Of a DNA stretch of 64,000 nucleotides, positions 12,345 through 24,797 are shown piece by piece; within the stretch, counting starts at the first letter, position 1, and the number at the start of each line of letters is the position of its first letter. The stretch comes from Cyclina sinensis (taxonomy: Eukaryota > Mollusca > Bivalvia > Venerida > Veneridae): positions 20,801,770-20,865,769 of the forward strand of contig JAAONU010000002.1 of assembly GCA_012932295.1 (NCBI GenBank), read 5' to 3'. A program made the translations under genes and the position numbers. Under the pieces are notes generated by a model, which was given only the letters and a program-made list of their open reading frames with translations, was not told where the DNA came from and searched no databases.

Positions 12345-12890
12345 CTTCATTATAACCCCCTCTAAACGAAGTTTGGGGTCAGAGGATCCTAATTCATTCC
12401 GGCTTCTGGATTGGCTGAAAAAAGTTAAGGGAAAACCGTAAGAGTAAATGAGACTGCAATCTGATTGGTTAAAAAGTAAATGTTTACAAATGAAAATTAT
12501 TATTCTTAAAATGAAAAGCAATGCCTTTTGCACATTTTGGAATATTTCATGAGAGATTCTGCTGAAATAGTACGTTAAAATGTGCATTTTAGAAAAGAAC
12601 ACCTCAGTGTGGTTATGATGACTAAATTTCATCTCAGTTTGAGGGGTAGATGCCTTCAGTAAAAGAATTGTGAGAAAATGGATTGGTTTTGCCTATGTTA
12701 AAACACCGTTTTTGGTCTATTAGATGTCAATGTAACAAAAAAAAAATTATATGCCAACACTTTTTATTGTAAATGTGGCAGGGGCCCCTGTACACTGTAT
12801 TTATAATGTAAGTCTATGGAGAAATAAATACGACTTTCTGACCTTAGGGAGATGTAAAGGAGTCACCCGGTGGTTGGTCGGTCAGTCAGG
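12345..12890. other. Spacer, no gene seen
   Basis: AT-rich, with one 112-codon open frame on the - strand (12294-12632) that starts inside element B's terminus and lacks recognisable domains or splice context. I do not support it as a gene. Confidence 0.4.
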
Positions 12891-13265
12891 CAGTTTTTTG
12901 AATTCAATGCAACTTATACAATGGTCAAGCACAATGAGAGGAAGTGCAGTGTTGAAATCTTTACTATTTGCAGAGTTATTGCCCTTTGTTGGTTTTCCTT
13001 GTCTGAAGCATAATTTGAAAACTAATAGTCAGAATTCAATGCAACTTCATACAATGGTCAAGCACAATGAGAGGAAGTGCAGTGTACAAGAGCTACAACT
13101 CCATCTTCACTATTTGCATAGTTATTGCCCCTTGTCTGGAGCATAACTTGAAAACTACTGGTTGGAATTCAATGCAACTTCATACAATGGTCAAGCACAA
13201 TGACAGGAAATGCATTGTACAAGAACCACAACTATCTTTAATTGTCCACAACCATAACTCTATTT
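12891..13265. repeat. Three-copy tandem repeat, about 130 bp
   Basis: The phrase gaattcaatgcaacttcata, followed by acaatggtcaagcacaatga, occurs near 12899, 13033 and 13166. Between them are aactccatcttcactatttg and attgccccttgtctgga. Two overlapping + strand frames read through it because the unit is open by chance. Confidence 0.75.
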
Positions 13266-13795
13266 CAATTCTTTTACAAAGTATTCTGTTAATATTAATA
13301 TCTCCCTCAGTTCCGAAGCAGTCTTGCGAGGGTATTAATCACATTTGACACTTGGGCGCTTTTGGGTCATGATGGCCTTCTTGTTTCAAAAGTACTGACT
13401 TACACTGTTGATTGTGTATCTTTTGTTTTTAAGTGAAAATGGCAATGATTTTAAAAAAAAAAAAAAAGAATGAGACTTTATTTTAAACTATTTCTTGTAT
13501 TTTACAATTGGAAGTTCAGTACTATATTTTCTTTCTTTTATTGCATGTAAATTTCTTAAAATTTGTAAAATTGTTAAGTGTAGAAGGATGTATTACATAG
13601 CAAATAAATATATTTCAAACAAGGGTTACTTCCTTCTTTGGTGATCTTAATTTGTCATTTAAAATAGACGTGATGTGACAGAAGCTCAGTCACCTTGCCA
13701 ACCCAGGACCGTCTGTGTACATATTTATTCAATGAATGTGACATTCATTTCTTCCAAGGTTTTTTAGCTCAGCTGACCACAGCTCAGAATGAGCT
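13266..13795. other. AT-rich spacer, no gene seen
   Basis: Contains an A15 run near 13451 and aataaa near 13602. No supported exon. The 13320-13385 stretch resembles the other-end motif of the composite elements (tcatgatggccttcttgttt). Confidence 0.4.
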
Positions 13796-13796
13796 T

Positions 13797-15300
13797 TTAG
13801 CTCACCTGAGCGCAAAGTGCTCAAGGGTGAGCTGTTGGGATCATTGATTGTCCGGCGTCCTGCAGCAGGTGTTGACAACAATTTGACTTGAACAACTTCT
13901 CCTACACTGCTAAGCCAACATTGATGAAACATGCCTGGGATATTCCTTGCATGAAGTTCTACCAAAGTTGTTCAAAGAATTGAATTCAATGAAGAACTCT
14001 GGTTGCTATTGCAACAGAAAGGAAAAACTTTGAAAATCTTGTCTGAAACGACAAGGCCCTGAAGATTTGGTATTTAGCATTGTCAAGTGGACCTCTACCA
14101 AGTTTGTTCAAATTATACCTCTGGGGTCAAATTTGGCCATACCCCAGGGGTCAACTGATTTTACATAGGCTTACATGTATATAGGGAAAACTTTGAAAAT
14201 ATTCTTGTCTGAAACCACAAAGCCTAGAGCTTGATTGTTTTAAATGGAGCATCAGCTAGAATTTTTAGGGTAAAAATTACAGTTTCTCACAAGAAGATTT
14301 TTAAAGATAAAATATGTTGCCAATTCTGAACCTAGAGGCATAATTTGAACTAACTTGAAAGAGGGCCTCTAGGTGATGCACCATGCAAAATGTCTAAGTT
14401 CTAGATTTTGTGGTTTCAGACAAGAAGATTTTTTAAGTCTTCCCTATTATAAGCCTATGTAAAATGAAGTGACCCTTGTGGCAGATTTATTTATCACCCC
14501 AGCGACATATATTGATAATTTGAGCAAACTAGAAGACCTCCAGATGATGCTCTATGCAAAAACTCTAAGGTCTAATATATATGGTTTCTCACAAGAAGAT
14601 TTTTAAAGATTGAAATATTCTGTGTATCAGCGGAAGAGGTCCATGAAGAGAAGAAGAAAAATCTATTTCTAGCCTTGGTGAGCTTGACCTTAACACCAGT
14701 GAAACTGAATGGTAGAGGTTCATAAAAGGTGCCTATAAACCAAATATCTAAAATATTGATTAATTGATAATAGACTCCGTGACAGAAAGTAGAAAAATGT
14801 ATTGTAAACCTAAGTGACCTTTACCTTGACCCAGAGACCCCACTTTAGGGTAGAGGTCCATGCAAGGAATCTACATTCCAAATATTAGTTATTGGTCAGT
14901 AAATGAAGGTTCTATGAAGTAAAGAAAAGAAATCTATTTTTATCCTCGGTGACCTTGACCCCAGTCAATAGTAGGGTGCAAACAAGGTGGCTGTATACCA
15001 AATATTTAAAATACCAGATAATAAATGAAGGCTCAGTGATAATTAGACATACCTACTTTAGCCTTTGTGACATTGACCTTCAAACCAGTGACCTCAAACC
15101 CAACCTAAGGGTAGATGTCTTTGCATGTTTCCGACATACTGAATATTTAAATGAACTCTCTATGGGGAAAAACATACAAAAAACTATTTTGGCCTCCTTA
15201 ACCCCAGTGAATGGCAGAGGCTCATGCAACATGCCTGTATCTCAAATACCTAAGATATCTGTCCATGAATAAAGGTTATATGATAACAAGAAATCGGTAG
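13797..15300. repeat. AGCTCACCTGAGC terminus plus module P and TGACCTTGACC arrays
   Basis: A left terminus (ttttagctcacctgagcgca, then tgctcaagggtgagctg) is followed by module P in both orientations (to about 14620) and then by units containing gtgaccttgacc, cagtgacctcaaac, ggtagaggtccatgcaa and aaatatctaaaata at about 110-130-base spacing (14690-15290). No coding content. Confidence 0.55.
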
Positions 15301-15920
15301 AACCGATAGATGCTCCCCGAATAAATGCCAATTCCAAAAGGGCTATTGTTTAATATGTATTTTTATAAAGTATGAAAAATAACAAAGGGCAATAACTCCT
15401 GAATTATGCAAAATAGAATTACGGTTCTTGCACGCTGCACTTCTCCTCATAGAGATCTATCTACAAATAAAGATTTATGTTAATATCTCTTATACTTTGT
15501 GAGATATGCCCCGGACAAAAAATAAGTATGAGAAATTTTAAAGGGCAATAACTCAAAAATTAAGAAAGCAAGAGTTACGGTTCTTGTGCACTGCTCTGCT
15601 CATCAATGAGATGTATCTTCTTATAAAGTTTCAAGTTGATAACTCTTATACTTTGTGAGATATGCCCCGGACAAAAAATAAGTATGAGAAATTTCAAAGG
15701 GCAATAACTCAAAAATAAATAAAGCAAGGTTATGGTTCTTGTGCACTGCACTGCTCCTTATTAAGATCTAACTACCTACGAAGTTTGGTCTTGATATCTC
15801 TCATAGTTTTTGTGTTATGCTCCAGACAAAATTATAACGGACGAACGAAAGGATGAACGGACGGACGGGAAGGACGGACGGACAAAGCGGCAACTATATG
15901 CTCGCCCTTTAGGGAGCATA
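15301..15920. mobile_element. Non-autonomous repeat with GACG run and terminal hairpin
   Basis: Starts near 15301 with a segment reading gatgctccccgaa and carries three copies of a unit with gggcaataactc, gttcttgtgcactgc and gatctatctac (landmarks at 15389, 15545 and 15701, about 156 apart). It ends in a (GACG)n-like run (15838-15890) and a hairpin tatgctcgccc/gggagcata (15896-15920). The same tail recurs at 18738-18822, so the run-plus-hairpin is a conserved 3' terminus. No protein. Class not assigned. Confidence 0.6.
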
Positions 15921-16512
15921 ATTATCTCCAAGGGTTTTCAGGTTATGCTTCGGACAAGATTTTTCTAAAAAGGGAGATAATTCAAAAACGGGGACAAAAA
16001 GAGTTATGGTTCTTTGTCATTGCACTCCGCCTCAATGCCCTCTACCACTGCGTACAGTTTAAACAAATTATGTCCAAGGGTTTTCAGGTTATGCTCCGGA
16101 CAAGATTTTTCTAAAAGGGGAGATAATTAAAAAAAATGAACAAAATAGAGTTATGGTTCTTTGGTACTGCACTCCGCGTCAATGCCCTCTTCCACTGTGT
16201 GCAGATTAAACAAATTATGTCCAAGGGTTTTCAGATTATGCTCTGGGCAAGATTTAGCGGAGTGCCCTGCCAAAGAACCATAACTCTATTTTGTTCAGTT
16301 TTTTTTAATTATCTCCCCTTTTAGAAAAATCTTCTCCGGAGCATAACCTGAAAGGTGAGATAATTCAAAAACGGGGCAAAATAGAGTTATGATTCTTTGG
16401 CACTGCACTTCGCGTCAATGCCCTCTACCACTGTCTGCAGTTTAAACAAATTATGTCTAAGGGTTTTCAGGATATGCTCTGAACAAGATTTTTCTAAAAT
16501 GGGAGATAATTC
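15921..16512. repeat. Tandem repeat, about 150-bp unit (CAAGGGTTTTCAGGTTATGC)
   Basis: The phrase ccaagggttttcaggttatg recurs near 15931, 16074, 16220 and 16459, with agttatggttctttggcact and ctctaccactgtgtgcag. One copy (about 16255-16350) is inverted relative to its neighbours. Confidence 0.7.
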
Positions 16513-18615
16513 AACAAGAGGGCCATGATGGCCCTGGATCGCTCACCTGAGTACTTTGGCTGTAGGTTTGCTGTTAAGCAGTATTTCATTTTTTAATTGA
16601 AAATATATAAGTGCCTACAAACCAAATATGTAAAATATCAGTCAATAAATAAAGGCTCTATCACAGAAAGTAGAAATATCTATTATAAGCTACGGTGACC
16701 TTGACCCAGTGACCTCAAACCCTACCCATGGGTAGAGGTCCATGCAAGGAACCAATATATTGAATAACAAAGATATTGGTCTATAAATGACAACTTTATG
16801 AGGTACAGTAGATAAATCTATTTTTAGCCTCCGTGACCTTTAACCTAATCTAATAATTTGAACAACCAAACAACCTTTCTGACAAACTGCCAGGATATTT
16901 GGACTGAAACAGTAGCCTCTAGAGCCTTAACAAGATATTTCTATTTTTGGGCTCTGTGACCTAGTTTTTGACCATAGATCACCCATATTCGAACTTGACC
17001 TAGAAACCATCGAAATAACCTTTCTGACATATTTCCAGAATATTTGGGCTGAAAATGTTACCTGTAGAGTGTAAAAAAGGTTTTTCCAAATTTAAGCTCT
17101 GTGACCTAGTTTTTGACCCCAGATGACCCATATTCAAACTTGGGCTAGAAATCATCGATACAATCTTTTTGACATATCTCCAGGATATTTGGACTGAAAA
17201 TGTTACCTCTAGAATGTTAACAAGGTTTTTCCATATTCAAGCTGCGTGACCTAGTTTTTGACCCCAGATGACCCATATTCGAACTTCACCTAGAAATCAT
17301 CAAAACAATCTATCCGACATATTTCAAAGATATTTGGGCTGAAAATGTTACCTCTAGAGTGTTAACAAGGTTTTTCCATATACAGGCTGTGTGACCTAGT
17401 TTTTGACCTCACATAACCCATATTCCAACTTGAGCTAGAAATTATCTTAACAAGCTTTCTGACATATTACCAGGAAATTTGGGCTAAAAATGTTACATTT
17501 AGAGTGTTATCAATGTTTTACCATATTTGGGCTGTGTGACCTAGTTTTTGACCCCACATGACCCATATTCAATCTTGAGCTAGAAATCGTCAAAGCAACC
17601 TTTCTGACATATTTCCAGAATATTTGGGCTAAAAATGTTACCTCTAGAGTGTTAAAAAGGTTTTTCCATATACAGGCTGTGTGACCTAGTTTTTGACCCC
17701 ACATGAACCATATTCCAACTTGAGCTAGAAATCATTTTAACATGCTTTCTGACAGTTTTTTCCGGAAATTTGGGCTAAAAATGTTTTCTCTAGAGTGTTA
17801 ACAAATTTTACCATATTTGGGCTGTGTGACCTAGATTTTTACCCCAAATGACCCATATTCAAGCTTGAGCTAGAAATCATCAAAACAACCTTTCTGGCAT
17901 ATTTCAAGGATATTTGGGCAGAAAATGTTACCTCTAGAGTGATAAAAAGGTTTTTCCATATTTGGTGTCAATGACCTAGTTTTTGACCCCAGATGACCCA
18001 TATTCGAACCTGGGCTAGAAAACATCCAAATAACCTTTCTGATATATTACAAGGATATTTGGGCTGAAAATGTTACCTCTAAAGTGTTAACAAGGTTTTC
18101 CCATATTTGGGCTCTGTGACCTAGTTTTTGACCCCAGATGACCCATATTCGAACTTGGGCTAGAAATCACCCAAACAACCTTTCTGACATATTACAAGGA
18201 AATTTGAACTGAAAATGTGACCTCTAAAGTGTTAACCAGGTTTTTCCATATTTTGGCTGTGTGACCTGGTTTTTGACCCCAGATGACCCATATTCAAAGT
18301 TGGGCTAGAAATCAACCAAGCAAACTTTCTGACAAATTGCCAGGACATTTGGACTGAAACAGCAGCCTCTAGAGCCTTAACAAGATTTTTCTATTTTTAG
18401 GTCATGTGACCTAGTTTTTTACCCCAGATGACCCATATTCGAACTCGTCCGAGTAATTACTGACACAAACATCCTGACTAAGTTTCGTGACAATTGGAGC
18501 AAAAATGTGACCAGTAGAGTGTTAACGAACTAAGTGTGAACGGACGACGGACGACAGACGACGGACATTCATCGATCCTAATAAATCACCCTGAGCCAGC
18601 TCAGGTGAGCTAAAA
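16513..18615. mobile_element. Composite element C with an eleven-unit 145-bp array
   Basis: One end is aacaagagggccatgatggc followed by gatcgctcacctgagtactt; the other is a GACG-type run (18540-18567) and then cagctcaggtgagctaaaaa. Between them gtgacctagtttttgac recurs at 16955, 17101, 17246, 17391, 17536, 17681, 17826, 17971, 18116, 18261 and 18403. Eight consecutive intervals are exactly 145 bases although copies differ by many substitutions. This is element B's family in the opposite orientation. No coding frame. Confidence 0.7.
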
Positions 18616-18822
18616 ACAGGGCAAAATAGAGTTATGGTTCTTTGGTACTGCACTTCGCGTCAATGCCCTCTACCACTGTGTTCAGTTTAAACAAATTATA
18701 TCCAGTGGTTTTCAAGTTATGCTCCGGACAAAATTATGACGGACCGACGGACGGCCGGACGGACGGGACGGACGGACGGACGGACAGAGCGGCAACTATA
18801 TGCTCGCCCTTCGGGGAGCATA
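18616..18822. repeat. GACG run and hairpin terminus (second copy)
   Basis: Carries one unit of the ctctaccactgtgttcag repeat, then a run rich in gacggacg (18738-18783), gcggcaactatatgctcg and the hairpin tatgctcgccc/ggggagcata ending at 18822. It matches the terminus at 15838-15920. Confidence 0.7.
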
Positions 18823-21150
18823 AAAATCATGAAATGTTTTCAAGGGCAGGGCCAATTTTGATCAGAGGACCAAGATTGAACAAACTTGAAAGAGCTCTGC
18901 TAGCTTATATAACATATGAAATATTTAAACATGGTTTCTGACAAGAGGAGTTTTCCTATTCAACTCATTTAATAATCACCTGCGGCAGGGGTCAATTTTA
19001 ACCCCAGGAGGATAATTTGAACAAGCTTGGTAGAGGACCTCCAGAGGATACTCCATGCAAATTATCTAAGCCCTAAGCCTCATGGTTTCATAAGCCCTAA
19101 GTGTTGTGGTTTCATTGAAGAAGGTTTTTCAAATTTTTCCCAATTTATGCCTTAATTAAATCCAGTGACCCACGGGGTGGAGCCATTAATGACCCTAGAG
19201 GCATAATTTGAACAATCTTTGTAGAGGACCTCTAGACGAACCTGTTTGTAAAATATCAAACCCCAAGGTGTAGTGGTTTCAGGCAAGAAGATTTTTAAAG
19301 TTATACGTAAAATCATGTTGCAGCTATGGCAGGCTGATTTTGACTCAAGGACATAATTTGAACAAACTTGGTAGAGATCCACTAGATGTTGCTACATACC
19401 AAATATCTAAGGTCTACATCTTATTGTTTTTGACAAGAAAATTTTTCAAAGATTTCATATTTTATACCAATATGTTCCCAGGCCGGGGCCAATTTTGACC
19501 TCAGGGGCATAGTTTTTAAACAAACTTGGTAGAGGTATACAATTCAATACTTTGTGCAAAATTTTAGAACTTTGGGCTTTGCGGTTTCATTGAAGATTTC
19601 TGAAATTTTTTCCCAAATATTTCTATATAAAACATGTGACTTCTTTTGTGGGGCCAACCCGAGGACACAGTTTTATTAAACTTGGTAGAGGCCCACTAGA
19701 CAATGCTACATACCAAATCTTAAGGTTCAGAGCCAAGTACTTTTTGACAGGAAGATTTTTATAGTGTTTGCTTCTTGCTGTCATAGCAACCAGAGTTCTG
19801 GTTCTGAATTCTTTGAACAACTTTGGTAGAACGTCATGCAAGGAATATCCCAAGCAAGTTTCATCAAAGTTGGCAAAGCAGTATAGGAGTAGTCGTTCAA
19901 GTCAAATTGCTGACGAAGCACAAATGTCGCCGCACACTAGACAGTCAATGATCCAAAAAGCTCACTCTTCACCACTTAGTGAGCTAAAAATATCTTAGCT
20001 CTTGGGCATACAGTTTCATACACAAAGATTTTCCTTTAACCAATTCAATGTAAAACAAGTGGCCCAAAGACCAGGTCAATTTTCACTCTATGGAAATAAT
20101 TTGAACAATCTTTGTAGGGGCAACTATACAATGGTATATACCAAATATCTAAGGTCTGGAATTTATGGTTTCTGACAAAAAGATTTTCAAAAAATAAATA
20201 TTTTACACAAATAGGACCCCCAAGGTGGGGCCAATTTTAACCTCTAGGGGCCATAATATAATTTGAACAAATTTGGTGTAGGACCTCTAGCTGATGCTGT
20301 TGGCAGAATATCAAATATCAGATATTTCCTATGCAAGTCTCTGTAAACTTAAGTGACCCCTGGGGCAGGGCCATTAATGAATCCAGAGACATAATTTGCA
20401 CAATCTTTGTTGAGGACCTCTAAATGATGCTCAAAGCAAAATATCTAAGTCAAAAGCTAGCATCTTTACAAGAAGATTTTCGAAGATTACTTTACACAAA
20501 TTTACGGGGAACAATCTTTGTAGAGGACCTCTTGAGGAACCTGTTTGTAAAATATCAAACCCAAAGGTGTAGTGGTTTCAGGCAAGAAGATTTTTAAAGT
20601 TTTATATAAGTTTATGTAAAATCATGGCAGGCTAATTTTGAGCCCGGAGACATAATTTGAACATACTTGTTAAAGGTCCACTAAAAGATGCAACATACAG
20701 AATATCTAAGCTTTCAGACGAGGCTTTTAGGTAAAATGAAGGGACCAGTGCTGGACAATGAATGACACCAGGAGCATAGCTTAATCTTGGTAGAGGACCT
20801 CTAGTAGATGCTTCATGCAAATATCTAAGCTTTAGGCCTTGTGGTTTCAGACAAGACAATTCTTTATGTCTTCACTAAACGTATAGGTCAAGTCCATTTA
20901 TGATCCCAGGGAATAATTTGAACAATCTTGGTAGAGGACCTCTAGGTTAAGCTGTATGCATAGTATCTTAGCTTTAGGTCTTGTTGAGCCAACAAGAAGA
21001 TTTCAAGTTTTTACTTTCTGTTGCCTTAGAAACCACAGTTTTTAATGGAATTCAATTCTTTGAACAAATCTAGTAGAGCTTCGTGCAAGGAATATCCCAG
21101 CGTAGTTTTACTAAATGCTACCTTGGGGTTATGGAGGAGACGTTGTTTAA
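18823..21150. repeat. Module P array, mostly inverted orientation
   Basis: More than ten diverged copies with caaacttggtagaggtcc, ctagatgatgct, aaatatctaagg and caagaagatttt, opposite in orientation to the copies at 1-780. Near 19920-19995 there is an inverted AGCTCACC-type terminus (gctcactcttcaccacttag, then tgagctaaaaa). Short open frames on either strand are repeat translations. Confidence 0.65.
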
Positions 21151-21670
21151 AGATAATAATGGAAGACACATATTGCACATGCCAGACATAGGCACGGCCA
21201 TTCTAAAAGCTAAAATTACACCTTACAATCTTTAATGAATATAATAACCGCTAGCTAAGACAGAATCTTGGATATAACCATGTTAACCACTTCAACATAA
21301 TTCTAAACCATGTCAGTAAATATGCTAAACAAAATGAAAACATTGATCTGGTCCTGTATATAGCTGACAAATGCAATGTTCTCCATTTTTTCTTGGAACT
21401 TTTATTTTTGGATTGACTCATAATATACAATGAGAAAGGTTCTGTAGTTTGCACCTCCGTTCAAATTTTTCTAATCAGTGTTTACACTGAACAAAATATC
21501 CAGTGATGTAATAAATCTCTTCTTGTAAAAGTAGCAGAGAAGATGCAGCACCACTATCAGACTAAAGGAATCTGAAAACAAAATAAATTTGTTTTATTTA
21601 ATTTCCATTTTTTCTCTTTATACTTAAAATTATTAAAAACAGTGGCAATACCTTAATAATTTTACAACTG
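21151..21670. other. Non-repetitive AT-rich spacer
   Basis: No exon with convincing splice sites. A 67-codon - strand frame (21251-21454) has no recognisable features. Confidence 0.4.
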
Positions 21671-22334
21671 TTAAGAAAGACAAGCACCTGGGGGGAGGTC
21701 AAAAATTGACTCCAGGGGCACAGTTTGATAAACATCTGACCCCAAGAAGCCAAAGCTGAACACAACGGCAAAATGTTAACAGCTTTCGTAGGGGACTACA
21801 ATACAATGCTTTATAATATATATAAAAATTCAGAACTTTAGGCCTTGTGGTTTCAAAGAAGATGTTTCCTCTTCATTTCTTTACAAAACATGTGACCCCT
21901 ATGTTAGGATCAAAAGTGATCCCATGGATATAGTTTGAACAAACTAGGTAGAGGTCCACTAGATAATGCGTGATGCCAAATTTCAGAACTCTAAGCTATG
22001 TGGTTTCAGAGCAGAAGATTTTTAAAGACTTTCCTCTTTATTTCTATGTTAAACATGTGATCCCTTGGGCAGGGCCAATAGCGACCACAGGGGCATTATA
22101 ACAGACTTGTAAATTGCACATTGCTTTGTGATATGTAAGACTTGACTAAACTTGTATAGGTTTTGTATGAGTTCAAAAGTAATTGGAAGAACAAGGGGGC
22201 CATTGGCCCCAAAGCGCTCACCTCAGGACAGACTGTTATTTGTGTGAAAGCGGAGAAAGCTAGTGTTTATTATAAGAATTTGAACAACGTTGGTCGCTAG
22301 ACTATACTTCATGCAAAATATATTTTTAAATTTT
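21671..22334. repeat. Module P copies and a GGGCCATTGGCCCC-type end
   Basis: Module P copies continue to about 22130. At 22191-22225 aacaagggggccattggccc followed by gcgctcacctcagga resembles the second terminus of the composite elements. Confidence 0.5.
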
Positions 22335-23040
22335 TACTAAAAACATGGTCCAAATTTCCAAGCTGTACATCAAACAACAAAAAAGTAGGTCACTAGGTCA
22401 AAATTACAGACATCTTATATCAGAGTTCAATTCGACACCTAAACTGTGCACATGGTCCAAATTTCATAGCTGTACGTAAAAAGCTAGAAAGTAGGTCACT
22501 AGGTCAGAATCTAGGTCAGCTGATATCAAATTTCAATTTTATATCTAAAACTGTGCACATGATACAAATTTCATAGCTGTACATCGAAAAAGAAGAAAGT
22601 AGGTCACTAGGTCAAAAACTAGGCCAGCTAATATCAAAGTTCATATCTACATCTGAAACTGTGCACATGGTTCAAATTTCATAGCTGTATATCAAATAAC
22701 AAAAAAGTAGGTCACTAGGTCAAAATTTAGGTCATCAAACATCAAAGTTCAATTTTACATTTGAAACTGTGCATATGGTCCAAATTTCATAGCTGTAAAT
22801 CAAATAACAAAAAAGAACGTCACTAGGTCAAAATTTAGGTTATCTAACATCAAAGTTCAGTTTTACATCTGAAACTGCAAATGGTCCAAATTTCAAAGCT
22901 GTACATAAAAAAGCGAGACAGAAATTCACTAGGTTAAAATCTAGGCAGCTCTTATCATAAGTCAATTTTACATCTGAAACTGTCCACATGGTACAAATTT
23001 CATACTGAATTTCAAATATCAAAAAGTAGGTCACTGAGTC
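22335..23040. repeat. Six-unit tandem array, about 110-115 bp
   Basis: Units with aggtcactaggtcaaaat, tcaattttacatctgaaact, gcacatggtccaaatttcat and agctgtacatc recur with landmarks near 22387, 22494, 22609, 22713 and 22829. The - strand frame 22840-23034 is a read-through of the repeat. Confidence 0.75.
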
Positions 23041-23340
23041 CCCTGGGGCAGGACCAACTTTAACCCCAAGGCTTTAATTAAAACAATCTTGATATAGGTC
23101 CACCAGACAATGTTTCAAGCCAAATATCTAAGCTTTAGCTTTCTCGGTTTCAGAGATCACTTTTTATATGTAGATAAAGAAAACCCATTATCTCCAGGGC
23201 AGGGCCAATTTTGACCCTAAGGTCATAATTTGAACAATCTTTGTAGAGGTCCACAATGTTTCATGCCAAATATCTACGCTCTAGCCTTTGAAGCTTCATA
23301 GGATAATTTTCTTATAAGTTTTTACTATATGTATATAATG
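23041..23340. repeat. Module P copies
   Basis: Two or three diverged copies (gacaatgtttcaagccaaat, ccaaatatctacgctctagc). No coding content. Confidence 0.5.
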
Positions 23341-23779
23341 AAAATCTATGACCTCCGGGTCGGATTTTTTAAGTTATGATAATTTAAGCAAAATTCAATC
23401 ATCTGACCTTGACGGTCAATGTCATTTTTAGGTCATGGTCATACCTGAGTTAATCAACATGTCGGTTTTGTCATAAGTGTTGTTTTGTCAAATTATGAAT
23501 GAAATCCAACAACAAATAACAAAGTTATGGCAAACTGTAGCAAAATTCAATAATTTGACCTTGACTGTCAATGACCTTTTCAGGTCAAGGTCATACATGA
23601 AAGAATCATAATGTCGGACTTGTCATAAGTGTTGTTTTATCCATGTATGAATCAAATCCATAAATAAATGAGAAAGGTATTAATATTTAAGCAAAATTCA
23701 ATCATCTGACCTTGAAGGTTAAGGTCATTTTAGGTCATAGTCACACTTGAGTTATTCAACATGTCAGTTTTGTCATAAG
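23341..23779. repeat. Left half of a 150-bp tandem array interrupted by hAT-1
   Basis: Units with gtcataagtgttgttttgtc, aaagttatggcaa, caaaattcaataatttgacc and ttgaaggtcaaggtca recur about every 150 bases (gtcataag near 23471, 23622 and 23772). The array continues at 43275 in the same phase, so it was one array before the hAT-1 insertion. Confidence 0.8.
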
Positions 23780-24308
23780 CAGGCTTGTGCCAGTAGTACT
23801 GGTACTGGTACTGCAGTACTACTTAAGTACTTTTGGCAAGTACTGCTACTGATACTGCATTACTCAGTCAAAATTTAGCGACTACTGGTACTGGTAATGC
23901 ATTACTGTCACAAAAAGTGGTACTGGTACTGCAGTACTTTAGCAGTACTTTGGTTTTCTTACCATTTTAGGCACAATGTTAATTTTAAAACTGAGGTTAT
24001 TAAAAGTAGTAGATATAACTTGGGTGTGTCAATCACTATCATTTGCTATCATAATTAGTTTTAATGTTGTGCCTGTAAGCAAAATACTTTAACTGTGAAT
24101 TTTCAAAGGAATTAAAGGATGAATATTTAAATCTGATAATTGACATAAAATTATGTTGTTAAATGCAAGCACACAAAAACATGCTCTGGTGGTGAGCTGT
24201 TACCAATAACAATGAACCTTTTACTATAGCATGACCTGACATCATTTGTTATGAAGGAACAGAAGTAGTTGGTTATAGTAGAAGGATACTTGATTTGAAA
24301 TATTAAAA

Positions 24309-24437
24309 ATGAGTTGGAATATTTTTTACAAACTCCCTGAAAATACAGAAGGTAGCTTCAAAGCTCAGTGCCTACACTGTCCTGCACTGATATCCGGGTC
24401 TCTGAAAGTGTCGTCAAATTTCATAAAGCATCTAAAA
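24309..24437 (+). CDS. BED zinc finger, exon 1 (hAT-1 encoded)
   Basis: ATG at 24309 opens 43 codons that end at a consensus donor, CTAAAA|gtaagt (24438). The residues fit the first part of a BED finger: aromatic WNIFYKL near the start, QCLHC as the C-x2-C pair, then SSNFIKHL with the first His. The second ligand lies across the intron in the exon at 24798. BED fingers are DNA-binding domains at the N-terminus of hAT transposases and of host ZBED proteins; position inside hAT-1 terminal repeats favours transposase origin. The frame is too short to be found by simple open-frame length filters. No catalytic domain follows. Confidence 0.75.
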
Positions 24438-24797
24438 GTAAGTAAAACATTTTGTCTTAGTAACTCTTAATCTGTCTGCTGCTATGATTTTATTTTCTCT
24501 TTTAATGAGAGATATTTATACTAAATAACTTGGATAAAAGTTTATAATGAATTTATATATAATCAATAGCCCTTTATACTTGCAATTTAGTGTTCATTTT
24601 TGTACAGTTATACTTGTCACTGTCTGGCTTTGAGATAAAGTGTTACAAAAAGTTTAGGGAAGTGTTAAGATGAACAAAAGGTTGTTATCATCAGCACTGT
24701 GTTTATCAAAAGTCTATGAAAGGATTCTGTTGTTTATTTATTTAGTGTAAATATAACTGGTAGCAAAGTAAAATAGTTGTTTTAATTTATTTCATAG

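Noticed and set aside
12751..13348. Two overlapping open frames (131 and 93 codons)
   Set aside because: They read through a three-copy tandem repeat and share the same repeated peptide.
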